Assembly (NCBI GenBank): GCA_021442155.1
Contig: CM038216.1
Span: forward strand, 87,826,945-87,890,944
From: Cymbidium sinense
Taxonomy: Eukaryota; Streptophyta; Magnoliopsida; Asparagales; Orchidaceae
Direction of reading: 5' to 3'
Length of the DNA stretch: 64,000 nucleotides
The notes under the pieces were generated by a model, which was not told the DNA's origin, did no database searches, and saw only the letters and a list, made by a program, of their open reading frames with translations. Both the position numbers and the translations under genes were made by a program. Shown here in pieces: positions 13,101 to 23,426 of the stretch (its first letter is position 1; each line of letters begins with the position of its first letter).

Positions 13101-14790
13101 ATTTAGGATTAGAGGGGGGTTTAGGGTCAGTGGCTCAGGGTTTTGTGGGTTTAGGCATACAGTAGGTTTAGGGGAAGGTCCGTGGAGTAGTTAGGATCAG
13201 TGGTCAGTATTTTTAAATTAATTAAACCCAAGTTTAGTTTATTTTATTTATTTAGTTTATTTTTTATTTATTTTAGTTAATTTCAATTTTATGTATAGGT
13301 TTAATTTTATTTTATTTAGTTTATATTTATTTTAGGTTTTATTTTAGTTTAGGTTTTATTTTAGTTTATTTTTAGGTTTAAGTTTTATTTTTTATTTTAG
13401 GTTTAGTTTAGATTTTATTTTACTTTTAGGTTTTATATTTTATTTTAGGTTTATTTTAGATTTTATTTTTTAAGTTTAGGTTTATTTATTTTATTTTATT
13501 TAGTTTAGGGTTTAGTTTAGTTTATTTTAGGTTTAGTTTAATTTATTTTAATTTAGATTTAGGTTTATTTTATTTTGTTTTTATTTTTATTTTAGGTTTA
13601 GGTTTATTTTATTTATTTTAGGTATTTTTTGCTTCTTTTAGGTTTAGTTTTTATCAATTTTATTTTATTTTAGTTTATTATTTTATTTTATTTTACATTT
13701 AGTTTTAATTTATTAAAGATTTTATTCTTAGGTTTATTTTAGTTGTGTTTAGGTTTTCTTTATTTTAATTTTTATTTGATTTTATTTTAGGTTTAGGTTA
13801 GGTTTTAGGTTTTTTAATTTTATTTTATTTTATTTAAGTTTTTATTTATTTATTTTATTTTATTTATTTAAGTAGGTTTTTTAGGGCCTGGGGTTTGGGC
13901 ACAGGAGTTTGTGGTTCAGAGCCTGTTTTGGGTCAGTTCAGGCCCAGTTTAGGCCTGGGTGGCTCAGTAAGTGGCTCAGTAGGCTCAGAGTGGCCCATGC
14001 CTCAGTGATCAGCCTGGCCTTTTGGCCAAGATGTGGCCTGTGGCCCAGGCCAGTGCCAGGGTCAGAGGAGTGGCCTGAGCCTGTCTTTGGGTTTTGGCCC
14101 ATGGCTAGGATCAGCCTGGCATCAGTTTTGGAGTGAGGATTGTCAGTATACAGATTTAGAGTTTAGGTGTGCTCAGGGGTTTAGGCTCAGATGTGGCCTG
14201 GTCATTAGTTTAGTGTTTAGCATTTTAGACCCAGGGTTTTAGGGGGGTTGAGTTTATTTATTTAGTTTATTTTATGTAGGTTTAGGTTTATATATTTTTT
14301 TAGTTTATTTTATTTTATTTTTAGGTTAGGTTTTATTTTATTTTTTGGTTTTATTTCTTGACCCCAGTTTAGGTTTATTTTAGTTTTTTTATTTTATTTA
14401 GTTTATGGTTTAGATTTTGTTTTGTTTAGGTTTAGGTTTAGGTTTTATTTATTTTAGTTTAGCTTATTTTAGTTTAGGTTTAGGTTTATTTTAGGTTTTT
14501 TGTTTTTATTTAGTTTCTAGTTTTTATTTATTTTAGCTTTATTTTATTTATTTTTCATTTAGTTTTTATTTTATTTAAGTTTTTTATTTTTAGTTTACAT
14601 TAAGTTTTTATTTATTTATTTAGTTTAGTTTTTATTTTTTTATTTTATTTTATTTTTAGCTTTAGGTTTAGGTTTAGGTTTTAGTTTAGGTTTTTATTAT
14701 CTTATATTTTTTATTTTATTTAGGTTTAGGGTTTTCTATTTATTTTATTTTTAGGTTTTATTGAGTTTAGGTTTATGTTTTTAGGTATTT
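10196..14790 (+). repeat. Higher-order array of T-rich degenerate telomere-like blocks alternating with G-rich, C-poor islands
   Basis: Five T-rich blocks of TTTATTTTAGG-like sequence start near 10200, 11100, 12060, 13210 and 14250. They are separated by islands rich in GGTTTAGGG, CAGTGG and GGCCCAGG words near 10840-11100, 11800-12060, 12740-13210 and 13880-14245. Repeat length is about 0.9-1.15 kb. Most can be read as TTTAGG or TTTA units with G lost or C gained. Every ORF here (for example 11093-11284 and 13909-14242) is low-complexity translation of the repeat and not a gene. Confidence 0.65.
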
Positions 14791-15088
14791 AGGGTTTAGG
14801 GTTTATTGTTTAGGGTTTAATGTTTGGGGTTGAGGGTTCAAGGTTTAGAGTTGTGCATTTTAGAATTTAGAGATAAGGGTTTAAGGTTTAGGGTTTAGGG
14901 TTTCAGGGTTTAGATTTTAGGGTTTAGAGTTTCATGGTTTAGGGTTTAGGGTTTAGGGTTTAATGTTTTAGTGTTTAGGGTTATAGGTTTAGGGTTTTAG
15001 GTTTATGGTTTAGGGTTAGTTTTAGGGTTTATGGCTTAGGGTTAGAGTTTTTTTATTTCTTATTTATTTTTAGGGTTTAGGGTTTATT
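14790..15088 (+). repeat. Interstitial telomeric repeat tract
   Basis: TTTAGGG units with single-base variants; three nearly perfect units lie near 14938-14962. The tract ends in T8 at 15089-15096, the poly-T of GRP copy 2. Confidence 0.85.
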
Positions 15089-15580
15089 ATTTTTTTTAAC
15101 AGAGAACAAATTCAGATTCAATATTTCTTCTTCTCGATTTCATCAACCAAGTAACACACCAAGTTTTCTAAGACACAGGGGATGACATAGATAAAAAATG
15201 AGCATGTATAGAGCAAATCAAAAAGCCTATATAACTAGAACCATCTCTACTATAAAGACACAGTTCCATATGCAGTAGATCGGATCGGTCATTCTTCAGT
15301 TTCTCCAGTTCCCATCAGAACCACCATGACATATCGAATAGAGGGATCCACACATCATATCCTCAATTTCTCCCTCCGCCACCACCAGGGTTGTAACCTC
15401 CATCGCTCCTCCTGCCTCCATAGCGACCACTTCTATGACCACCACCTCCATATCCACCAACATCTCCAGATCCCCCACCACCACTGCGATAACCACCGCC
15501 ATCGCCTTCACCTCCACCACCAAATTTACAGTGAGCCTGGTTGGCAGTGATGTTCCTGCCGTCAAGGTTTTGTCCATTCT
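15089..15580 (-). pseudogene. GRP retro-pseudogene copy 2
   Basis: This has the same structure as copy 1 on the minus strand: breakpoint at GAATGG, then LDG and the glycine-rich tail, with the C-terminus GGSDGNWRN at about 15296-15325 before a stop. The 3' UTR of about 200 bases contains the shared words GAAAACTTGGTGTG and GAATTTGTTCTCTGTT and ends in A8. The glycine codons are shifted out of frame in part of the tail, so it is not translatable as a GRP. Copy 2 gives the clearest view of the original C-terminus. Confidence 0.8.
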
Positions 15581-16015
15581 TAGGGTATAGGTTTAGGTTT
15601 ATTAGTTTTAGGGTTTATGTTTATTTTTTAATTTATTTAGTTACTTTAAGTTTTGGATTATGGTTTCAAGTTTAGGGTTAAGGGTTTAGGGTTACAGTTT
15701 AGGGTTTAGGGTGTTAGGGTTTATGCTTTTAGGGTTTAGGGTTTAGGTCTAGGGTAAAAGGTTTAAGGTTTAGGGTTTAGGGTTTTATGGTTTTTGGTTT
15801 AGGGTTTTGGGTTTTGGGTTTAGGATTTTAGTGTTTAGGGTTTAAAGTTTAGAGTTGTAGGTTTAGGGTTTAGAGTTTAGGGTTGTAGGTTTAGGGTTTA
15901 GGGTTTAGGGTTAGTTCTAGGGTTTAGGGTTTTTTATATTTTTTTATTTTTAAGGTTTACAGTTTATGGTTTAGGTTTAGGGTTCAGGTTTTAATTTAGG
16001 GTTTAAGGTTTTTGG
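15581..16015 (+). repeat. Interstitial telomeric repeat tract
   Basis: Degenerate TTTAGGG with long nearly regular runs (15690-15910), resuming immediately after CCATTCT of GRP copy 2. It ends in a short T run at 16016-16020. Confidence 0.85.
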
Positions 16016-16480
16016 TTTTTAAATAGAGAACAAATTCTAATTTAACATCTCTTCTTCTCGATTTCATCAACCAAGTAATACACCAAGTTTTTTAAGACAC
16101 AAGTGAAGACATAGCTCAAAAATGAGCATGCATAAAGCAAATTAAAAAACCCAGATAACTAGAACCTTCTTTACTGTAAAGACACAGTTCCATAAGTAGC
16201 AGATCGGATCTGCCGTTCTTCAGTTTCTCCAGTCCCTACCAGAACCACCCCAGCCTCTTGAGTAGAGGGATCCACCATCATATCCCCAATCTACCTCTCG
16301 CCACCACCACAATTGTAACCTCCTCACCTCTCACCTCGAGCAACCACTACTCGACCATCACCTCCATATCCACGACCTCCGGATCCCCACCACCACTGTG
16401 ATAACGAGCCTCCACCTTCACTTCCACCAAATCTAGACTGAGTTGATGGTGATGTTCTCATCAGGTTCTCGCCATTCTTA
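16016..16480 (-). pseudogene. GRP retro-pseudogene copy 3
   Basis: This is a minus-strand 3' fragment with the same breakpoint (CCATTCTTA on +) and the same 3' UTR landmarks. The glycine tail has several small deletions relative to copies 2 and 4 (for example around 16310-16400), so the frame is lost repeatedly. The T run at the 3' end is only about five bases. It lies 925 bases from copy 2, and the two form a pair inside one higher-order unit. Confidence 0.75.
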
Positions 16481-16769
16481 GAGTTTAGGTTTAGTCAATT
16501 AGGTTTTAGGGTTTAGTTTATTTTAATTTATTTAGTTACTTTATGTTTAGGTTTAGGGTTTGGGGTTTAGGGTTAAGGTTTAGGGTTTGGGGTTTAGGGT
16601 TTAGGGTTTAGGGTTTAGGGTTAATGCTTTAAGGTTTAGGGTTTAGGGTTTAGGCTTAGGGTTTATGGTTTAGGGTTTAGGGTTTAGGGTACGGTTGTAG
16701 GTTTAAGGTTTAGGGCTCAGGGTTAGTTTTAGGGTTTAGGGTTTAAGGTTTATGACTTAGGGTTTAAAG
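16481..16769 (+). repeat. Interstitial telomeric repeat tract
   Basis: Long runs of perfect TTTAGGG (16585-16622, 16660-16690) with a few variants. It ends in T8 at 16770-16777. Confidence 0.85.
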
Positions 16770-17580
16770 TTTTTTTTAATTAAGTAAACCGATTGTTTAA
16801 GTTTATTTTTATTTTGTACTTTTTATTTAGTTTAGTTTATTTATTTTAGGTTTATTTATTTTGGTTTAGGTTTTTTTATTTTAGTTCATTTTTTAGGTTT
16901 AAGTTTAGGTTTTGGTTTATTTTTTAGTTGAGTTTTATTTTTATTTTATTTTTTAGGTTTAGGTTTTATTTTTTGTTTATAGGTTTTTGTTTAAGTTTTT
17001 ATTTTATTTTTTTAGGTTTAGGTTTTAGGTTATTATTTTAAATTAATTTTTAGGTTTTATTTTTCAGTTTAGGTTTAGGTTTATTTTTCATTTTTTTATT
17101 TTATTTAGGTTAGGTTTAGGTTTAGTTTATTTATGTTTAGGTTCAGGTTTTATTTGCTTTTGTTTAGTTTACTTTAGTTTAGGTTAAGGTTTATTTTATT
17201 TTGTTTATTTTATTTTTATTTTAGGTTTAGTTTTTTTAGTTTAGGGTTTACATTTTATTTTTTATTTATTTTTAAGTTTATTTTTTTAGGTTTAAGTTTT
17301 TTTGTATTTATTTTATTTTATTTTAGATTTATTTTAATTTTATTTTACATTTAGTTTTTATTTTATTATGTTTTTTACTCTTAGGTTTACTTTAATTTTT
17401 TGTTTCATTTTAGTTTTTATTTATTTTATTTTAATTTATTTTTATTTTTTATTTTATTTAATTTTAGGTTTAGTTTATTTTGTTTTATGTTTTTATTTCA
17501 TTTTATTATTTTATTTTATTTTTTATTTTATTTTATTTTAGGTTTTATTTAGTTTGTTTTGTTTAGTTTTGGCTTTTAGC
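16770..17580 (+). repeat. T-rich degenerate block opening with poly-T and TTAAGTAAAC
   Basis: The block opens with T8, then AATTAAGTAAACC, then about 800 bases of TTTATTTTA / TTTAGG sequence. The same opening occurs at 19733 (T9, AAATTAAGTAAAC) and 22552 (T7, AAATTAAGTAAA), and a diverged form at 10196 (T8, AAAGTAAAC). A shared poly-T opening suggests that this block type, like the GRP copies, has a defined end and was copied as a unit. I do not recognise a source transcript. Confidence 0.6.
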
Positions 17581-17928
17581 TCAGTTTAGGGTTTAGGGTT
17601 TAGGGTTTTAGGATTTAGGGTTTTAGGATTTAGGGTTTAGGATTATGGTTTAGGGTTTACGAGTTAGGGTTTAGTTTTTAGGATTTAGGGTTTAGGGTTT
17701 TAAGGTTTAGGGTTTAGGGTTTAAGGTTTAGGGTTTGGGGTTTAGGGTTTTAGGGTTTAGGGATAGGGTTATAGGCTTAGGGTTTCATGTTTAGGGTTTA
17801 GGGTTTAGTGTTATGGTTTTTTTTTAATTTTTTTTAATTTTTTTATATTTTTAGGGTTTAAGGTTTAGAGTTTGGAGTTTAGTTTTAAGGTTTAAGGTTA
17901 AGGATATAGTTTCAGGTTTAGGATTTTG
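17581..17928 (+). repeat. Interstitial telomeric repeat tract
   Basis: TTTAGGG with variants such as TTTAGGATTTAGGG, plus a short T/A-rich interruption at 17820-17850. It ends in T8 at 17929-17936. Confidence 0.85.
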
Positions 17929-18420
17929 TTTTTTTTAACAAAGAATAAATTCAGATTCAACATTTCTTCATTCTGATTTCATCAACCAAGTAACACACCA
18001 AGTTTTCTAAGACACGAGCGATGACATAGATAAAAAATGAGCACACATAGAGCAAATCAAAAACCCTAGATAACTAGAACCGTCTCAACTATAAAACCAT
18101 AGTTCCATAAGCAGTAGATCGAATCGGCTGTTCTTCAATTTCTCCAGTTCTCACAGAACTACCCGACCTCTCAAGTAGCAGGATCCAACATCATATCCAC
18201 GATCTCTCCCTCCACCACCACCATGGTGGTAACCTCCGTCGCTCCTCTCGCCACCATAATCATCACTGGTCTGACCACCACCTTCATATAATCCACCAGC
18301 ACCTCCTGATCCCCCAACACCACTGCGATAATCGCCGCCATCGCCTTCGCCTCCACCGCCAGATCTAGACTGAGCTTGGTTGAAGGTGATGTTCCTACCG
18401 TCAAGGTTCTACCCATTCTT
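17929..18420 (-). pseudogene. GRP retro-pseudogene copy 4
   Basis: On the minus strand: breakpoint AAGAATGGG, then LDGRNIT-type sequence, an AQSRS-type motif, the glycine tail, a 3' UTR of about 230 bases with GAAAACTTGGTGTG, and A8. Small indels put part of the tail in a valine/methionine-rich frame. Copy 4 together with copy 5/P0 forms the second higher-order unit (about 16770-19735). Confidence 0.8.
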
Positions 18421-18652
18421 AGGGTTTTAGTTTAGGTTTAGGTTTATTAGATTATATGGTTTAGGTTTATTTTATAATTTATTTACTTACTTTTGGTTTA
18501 GGTTTAGGGTTTCATGTTTAGGGTTTAGGTTTTAGGGTTTAAGGTTTAGGGTTATGGCTTTGGGGTTTAGGGTAATAGGGTTAGGATTTTTTTTTTATTT
18601 TTAGGGTTTAGGGAATAGGTTTAAGGTTCAGGTTTTAGTTTAGGGTTTTTGG
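18421..18652 (+). repeat. Interstitial telomeric repeat tract
   Basis: Degenerate TTTAGGG with short T-rich interruptions (18580-18600). It ends in T10 at 18653-18662. Confidence 0.8.
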
Positions 18653-19555
18653 TTTTTTTTTTAACAGAGAACAAATTCATATTCAATATTTCCTCTTTTT
18701 TATTTCATCAACCAAGTAACACACCAAGTTTTCTAAGACACAAGCTACGACATAAATAAATATTCAGCACGGATAGAGCAAATCGAAAGCCCTAAATAAC
18801 TAGAACCTTCTCTACTATAAAGACATGGTTCCAAAAGTAGTAGATTGGATCAGCCATTCTTCAGTTTCTGCAGTTCCCATCCGAACCACCCCGGCCTCTC
18901 GAGTAGCACGATCAACAATCATATCCCGATCTCACACTCCACCACCCCACGGCTGTAACCTCTGTCGCTCCTCTCATCTCCATAACCACCACTGCTCCAA
19001 CCACCATGTCCGTATCCACCAGCACCTCCAGATCCCCCACCACCACTACTATAACTGCTGCATCCACCTTCACTTCCAAATTATAAGCGTTGATGAACAT
19101 GTGGGGTACTACAGTAAGGGTGGGATAAGAGAGGGTCAGTGTGGGAGAAGTGATCATTGAAAGGCCTGTCGAAAACTTCTTGATGAGATCATCTTCAGTG
19201 AGGTCAAGCACCTCAGGACTGAACACCGAACCATCATCATACACACATTGGATGATAAGGCCATAAAATAATGGCCTAATCCCCAGCTTAGCGAGAGGAG
19301 CATTCTCTGAGGATCCCACCTTGTCACCTTTTTTAATCAGCTCAACTGGGTGATAATTTCAATAGTACCCTTATTGATCTTAGTTGGGATGTTGAGAACC
19401 TAGAAGAAAGAAGTTTGTGAAGGATTAAGACCAGTGTTGCCTGGAAGAACCACAACATCAATAGGTGCAACAAGACCAACATGAATAGGAGCACCAACTT
19501 TGTATTTTGCAATCTCTTCACTGACATCTTTAAGATCACCTTTCATAAAAATTTA
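18653..19555 (-). pseudogene. Chimeric retro-pseudogene: ribosomal protein P0 5' part joined to GRP 3' part (GRP copy 5)
   Basis: On the minus strand, 19555 to about 19083 encodes P0 sequence, with matches such as [40 protein letters not shown] and [10 protein letters not shown]0 anchors the ribosomal P stalk in the 60S subunit. Two frameshifts are visible near 19350 and 19150. Directly after INAYN the sequence becomes GRP glycine tail, then GRP 3' UTR and A10. P0's own C-terminal half and acidic tail are missing, and the GRP part lacks its RRM end. The joint lies at 19078-19086, where AAAT/TATA short identity could have helped switching. An open frame runs across the joint (19319-18912), but the GRP part is read out of its glycine frame, so the fusion is not a functional protein. 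Confidence 0.8.
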
Positions 19556-19732
19556 TGGTTTAGGGTTTAGGGATTTAGTGTTTAAGCTTTTAGAGTTTAG
19601 TATTTAGGGTTAGGGTTTAGGGTTTAGGTTTAGGTTTAGGTTTGGTTTAGGTTTATTTTTATGGTTTAAAGTTCAGGGTTTAGGGTTTAGGGTTGCAGGT
19701 TTAGGGTTTAGGCTTAGTTTTAGGGTTTAGTG
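19556..19732 (+). repeat. Interstitial telomeric repeat tract
   Basis: TTTAGGG with variants, resuming directly after the 5'-truncated end of P0 (AATTTATGG on +). It ends in T9 at 19733-19741. Confidence 0.8.
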
Positions 19733-20600
19733 TTTTTTTTTAAATTAAGTAAACTGGTAGGTTTATATTTATTTAGTTTATTTTGATTATTTTTTATTTA
19801 TTTTAGTTTATTTTTTTTTTTTATTTTTACTTAGGTTTATTTTTTATTTTAGTTTATTTTATTTTTTATTTTTATTTAGGTTTATTTTTTATTTTTATTT
19901 AGTTTAGTTTATTTATTTTAGGTTTTCTATTTTAGTTTATTTTTTTAGGTTTAGGCTTATGTTTAAGTTTTTTTTTTTGTTGAGTTTTATTTTTATTTTA
20001 TTTTTTAGGTTTAAGTTTTATTTTTTATTTTTAGGATTAGGTTTAGGTTTTTATTTTGTTTTTTTAGCTTTATGTTTTAAGTTTTTATTTTGGGTAAATT
20101 TTTTGGTTTTTTTTTTTTAGTTTTAGTTTAGGTTTATTATTTGTTTATTTTATTTTATTTAGTTTAGGTTTAGGTTTAGGTTTAGGTTTAATTTATTTTA
20201 GGTTTTGGTTTTGATTTTATTTATTTTTGTTTAGTTTATTTTAGTTTAGGTTTAGGTTTAGGTATATTTTAATTTGTCTATTTTATTTTTATTTTAGGTT
20301 TAATTTTTCTTAGTTTAGGGTTTAGGGTTGATTTTTTATTTATTTTTAGGTTTAGGTTTTTATTTAGTTTTATTTTTTTTATTTTATTTTATTTTACGTT
20401 TAGTTTTATTTTATTTAGGTTTTTTTTATTCTTATGTTTATTTTATTTTAGTTTAGATTAGGTTTTATTTATTTTATTTTAGTTTATTTTACTTTATTTT
20501 ATTAATTTTAAGTTTAGGTTTATTTTTTGGTTAAACTTTTTTTTTAATTTATTTTATTTATTTAGGTTTAGGTTTTATTTATTTTCTTTTAGGTTTTATT
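19733..20600 (+). repeat. T-rich degenerate block (second unit)
   Basis: This has the same poly-T plus AAATTAAGTAAAC opening as 16770, followed by TTTATTTTA / TTTAGG sequence. It begins the next higher-order unit, about 2.96 kb after the previous block start. No gene content. Confidence 0.6.
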
Positions 20601-20910
20601 TGGTTTAAGTTTAGGTTTTAGGGTTAAGGGTTTTTAGGGTTGTGGATTTAGGGTTTAGGGTTTTTGGGTTTCGAGTTTAGGGTTTAGTGTTTAGGGATAG
20701 GTTTAGTGTAGCTTTAGCGTTTTTAGGGTTTAGGGTTTAGGGTTTAAGATGGTAAGATTTTGAGTTTGGGGTTTAGGGTTTTAGTGTGGGTTTAGGGTTT
20801 AGGGTTTAGGTTTAGTGTTTTTAAGATTTTAGGGTTAGTTTTTGGTTTATGGTAGTGTTAAGATTTTTTTTATTTTTTTATTTTTAAGGTTTAGGGTTTA
20901 GGGTTTTTGG
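20601..20910 (+). repeat. Interstitial telomeric repeat tract
   Basis: Degenerate TTTAGGG with GTTTTTAGGG and GTGTTTAGGG variants. It ends in an interrupted T run at 20911-20922. Confidence 0.8.
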
Positions 20911-21403
20911 TTTTTTCTTTTTAATAGAGAACAAATTCAGATTCAACATTTCTTCTTTTCAATTTCATCTACCAAGTAACACACTAAGTTTTCTAAGACA
21001 CAAGCAATGACATAGATAAAAAATGAGAATGCATAGAGAAAATCAGAAACCTTATATAACTAGACCGTCTCTACTATAAAGACCCAATTCCATATGCAGC
21101 AAATAGTATCAGCCATTCTTAAATTTCTCCATTTCCCATCAGAACCACTCCGGCCTCTCGACTAGCAGGATCCACTATCATATCCTCGATCTATTCCTCC
21201 ACCACCACCATCATTGTAACCTCTATCGCTCCAACCACCTACATAACCACCACTACTCGGACCACCACCTATATATCCACCAGCACCTCCAGATCCCTCA
21301 CCACTACTGTGATAACCACTGCCTTTGCCTTTTCCTCCACTGCCAGATCTAGATTGAGCCTGGTTGACAATGATGTTCTTGCCGTCAAGGTTCTGCCTAT
21401 TCT
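20911..21403 (-). pseudogene. GRP retro-pseudogene copy 6
   Basis: Minus strand, same breakpoint (CTATTCTCAGGG on +), with AQSRSS-type motif, glycine tail, 3' UTR and interrupted A run. Several GGY triplets survive (21180-21340), but the frame is broken. It occupies the same slot in its unit as copy 4 does in the previous one. Confidence 0.8.
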
Positions 21404-21534
21404 CAGGGTTTAGATTTAGGTTTAGGTTTCTTAGATTTTAGGTTTTAGGTTTATTTTATAATTTATTTAGTTACTTTAGGTTTAGGATTAAGGTTTGGGG
21501 TTTAGGGTTTTGGGTTAGGGTTTAGGGTTTAGGG
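21404..21534 (+). repeat. Interstitial telomeric repeat tract
   Basis: Short TTTAGGG tract between GRP copy 6 and the complete P0 3' fragment. It ends in T8 at 21535-21542. Confidence 0.8.
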
Positions 21535-22400
21535 TTTTTTTTAAAGCTGAAATGATTCTAAAAAAAAAAAGAAATTACCAAATCAAACAAGACTTTATCC
21601 TCTAACAACTAATAAAATAAGATAAAATAAATTTAAATTCAAAAATTCATAGAAAGAGTATTTCACAAAATGATTTAACTCTGAGAGACAATAAAATTTG
21701 ATTTTATAGAAGTCCAACAAACTTTGTCGAACAAGCTGAAACCCATATCATCATCAGATTCCTCAAGGGCTTCCTTTTCTTTTCCATTACGTTGGAGCAA
21801 GAGCACCAGAGTAGAAGCATCGCAGTAAGCACATCAAATTTACTAGGATCCTTCAAATACTCCTTAACCTTCTCATCCTGTGAATATGTGTAATCAGTAG
21901 CAATCGTGAAGATGAGGACATTCTTGTAAGCATTGATGAACATGTGGGGCATTGTTGTAAGGGTGGAATAAGAGAGGGCCAGTGAGAGTGAAGTGATCAT
22001 TGAAAGGCCTGTCAAAAACTTCCTATGAGATCATTATCAGTGAGGTCAAGCACCTCAGGACTGAACACTGAACCATCATCATACACATACTGGATGACAA
22101 GGCCATAAGAGAACGGCCTAATCTTGAGCTTAATGAGAAGAGCAGACTTTGAGGACCCCACCTTATCACCTTTTTAATCGCCTCAATGGGTTGATAATTT
22201 CAGTACCATTGTTGATCTTAGTGGATGTTGAGAACACGGAAGAAAGAAGTCTATGAAGGATCCGCACTGTTTCATGGAGAACCACAACATCAATAGGTGC
22301 AACAAGACCAACATGGGAAAGAGCACTAACTTTGTATTTAGCAACCTCTTCGCTGACTTCCTTAAGAGCACCTTTCTTAAAAAGTAGCTCAACCAGGATT
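21535..22400 (-). pseudogene. Retro-pseudogene: 3' part of ribosomal protein P0
   Basis: On the minus strand the fragment begins inside P0 (KKGALKEVSEEVAKYKVGA), continues with [23 protein letters not shown], [12 protein letters not shown] and [13 protein letters not shown], and reaches the diagnostic acidic P-protein tail [12 protein letters not shown] near 21720-21755. The normal stop after that tail is lost and reading continues. About 180 bases of 3' UTR and A8 follow. Frameshifts break the frame near 22180, 22020 and 21820. There are no introns, the 5' end is truncated and a poly-A is present, so it is a processed copy. Its 5' breakpoint (ATTTACGG on +) corresponds to that of the P0 part of the chimera. 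Confidence 0.85.
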
Positions 22401-22551
22401 TACGGTTTAGGGTTCTAGGGTTTATGCTTTTAGGATTTAGGGATTTGGGTTTAAAGTTTTGGGATTTTAGGGTTTTAGGTTAGGTTGGGGGGTTGAGGTT
22501 TAGTGTAGGTTAGGGTTTAGGGTTTAGGGTTTAGGATTTAGGGTTTAGGTA
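22401..22551 (+). repeat. Interstitial telomeric repeat tract
   Basis: TTTAGGG with variants, starting directly at the P0 breakpoint and ending in T7 at 22552-22558. Confidence 0.8.
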
Positions 22552-23290
22552 TTTTTTTAAATTAAGTAAAAAGTTGGTTTATTTAGTTTATTTTATTTAT
22601 TTTATTTTATTTTATATTTTATTTTATTTAGGTTTATTTTTTATTTTATTTAGTTTAGTTTATTTATTTTAGGCTAATTTATTTTTAATTTATGATTTTA
22701 TTTTAGTTTATTTTTTAGGTTTAGGTTAAGGTTATTTTATTTTATATTTTATTTTATTTTTAGGTTTAGGTTTTATTTTTATTTTTTAGGTTTAGGTTTA
22801 GGTTTTATTTTATTTTTTTTAGGTTTAGGTTTAGGTTTTATTTTAGGTTTATTTTAGTTTATTTTTAGTTTAGGTTTATTTTAGTTTATTTTATTTTATT
22901 TAGTTTAGTTTAGGTTTGTTAGTTTATTTTTAGGTTTAGGTTTAGGTTTTATTTTTAGTTTAGGTTTATTTTATTTATTTTATTTTATATTTTTTTTATG
23001 TTTATTTTTTTAGTTTGGTTTTATTTTTTAGGTTTATTTTTAGTTTTAGGTTTTATTTAGTTTTATTTTATTTTATTTTAGGTTTATTTTATTTTTTATT
23101 TTACATTTAGTTTAATTTTATTTAAGTTTTTTATTCAGGTTTATTTTATTTTTAGTTTAGTTTAGGTTTTATTTATTTTATTTTAGTTTATTTTATTTTT
23201 ATTTAATTTTATTTTAGGTTTTAGGTTTTAGTTTTTTTATTTTTAGGTTTTTTATTTATTTTTAGGTTTATTTAGTTTAAATTTAAGGTT
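22552..23290 (+). repeat. T-rich degenerate block (third unit)
   Basis: Opening T7 plus AAATTAAGTAAA, then TTTATTTTA / TTTAGG sequence. The distance to the previous block start is about 2.82 kb. This unit is incomplete, because the following telomeric tract leads into a different insert. Confidence 0.6.
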
Positions 23291-23426
23291 TTAGGATTTA
23301 GTTTAGGGTTTAGGGTGGGGTTGGTTTGATTTAGGTTTTAGGGTTTAGTGTAGTTTAGTGGTTTAGGGTTTTTAGGGTTTAGGGTTTTTAGTGTTTAGGG
23401 TTTTTAGTGTTTAGGGTTTAGGGTTA
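23291..23426 (+). repeat. Interstitial telomeric repeat tract (right border)
   Basis: This is the last TTTAGGG tract, with GTTTTTAGGG and TTTAGTGTTTAGGG variants. It ends in T7 at 23427-23433, and no telomeric repeat occurs further right. Confidence 0.8.

Noticed and set aside
13909..14242. Overlapping ORFs rich in Trp, Pro, Gly and Ser
   Set aside because: They lie in a G-rich island of the array, with repeated CAGTGG and GGCCCAGG words and no domain; they are products of base composition.
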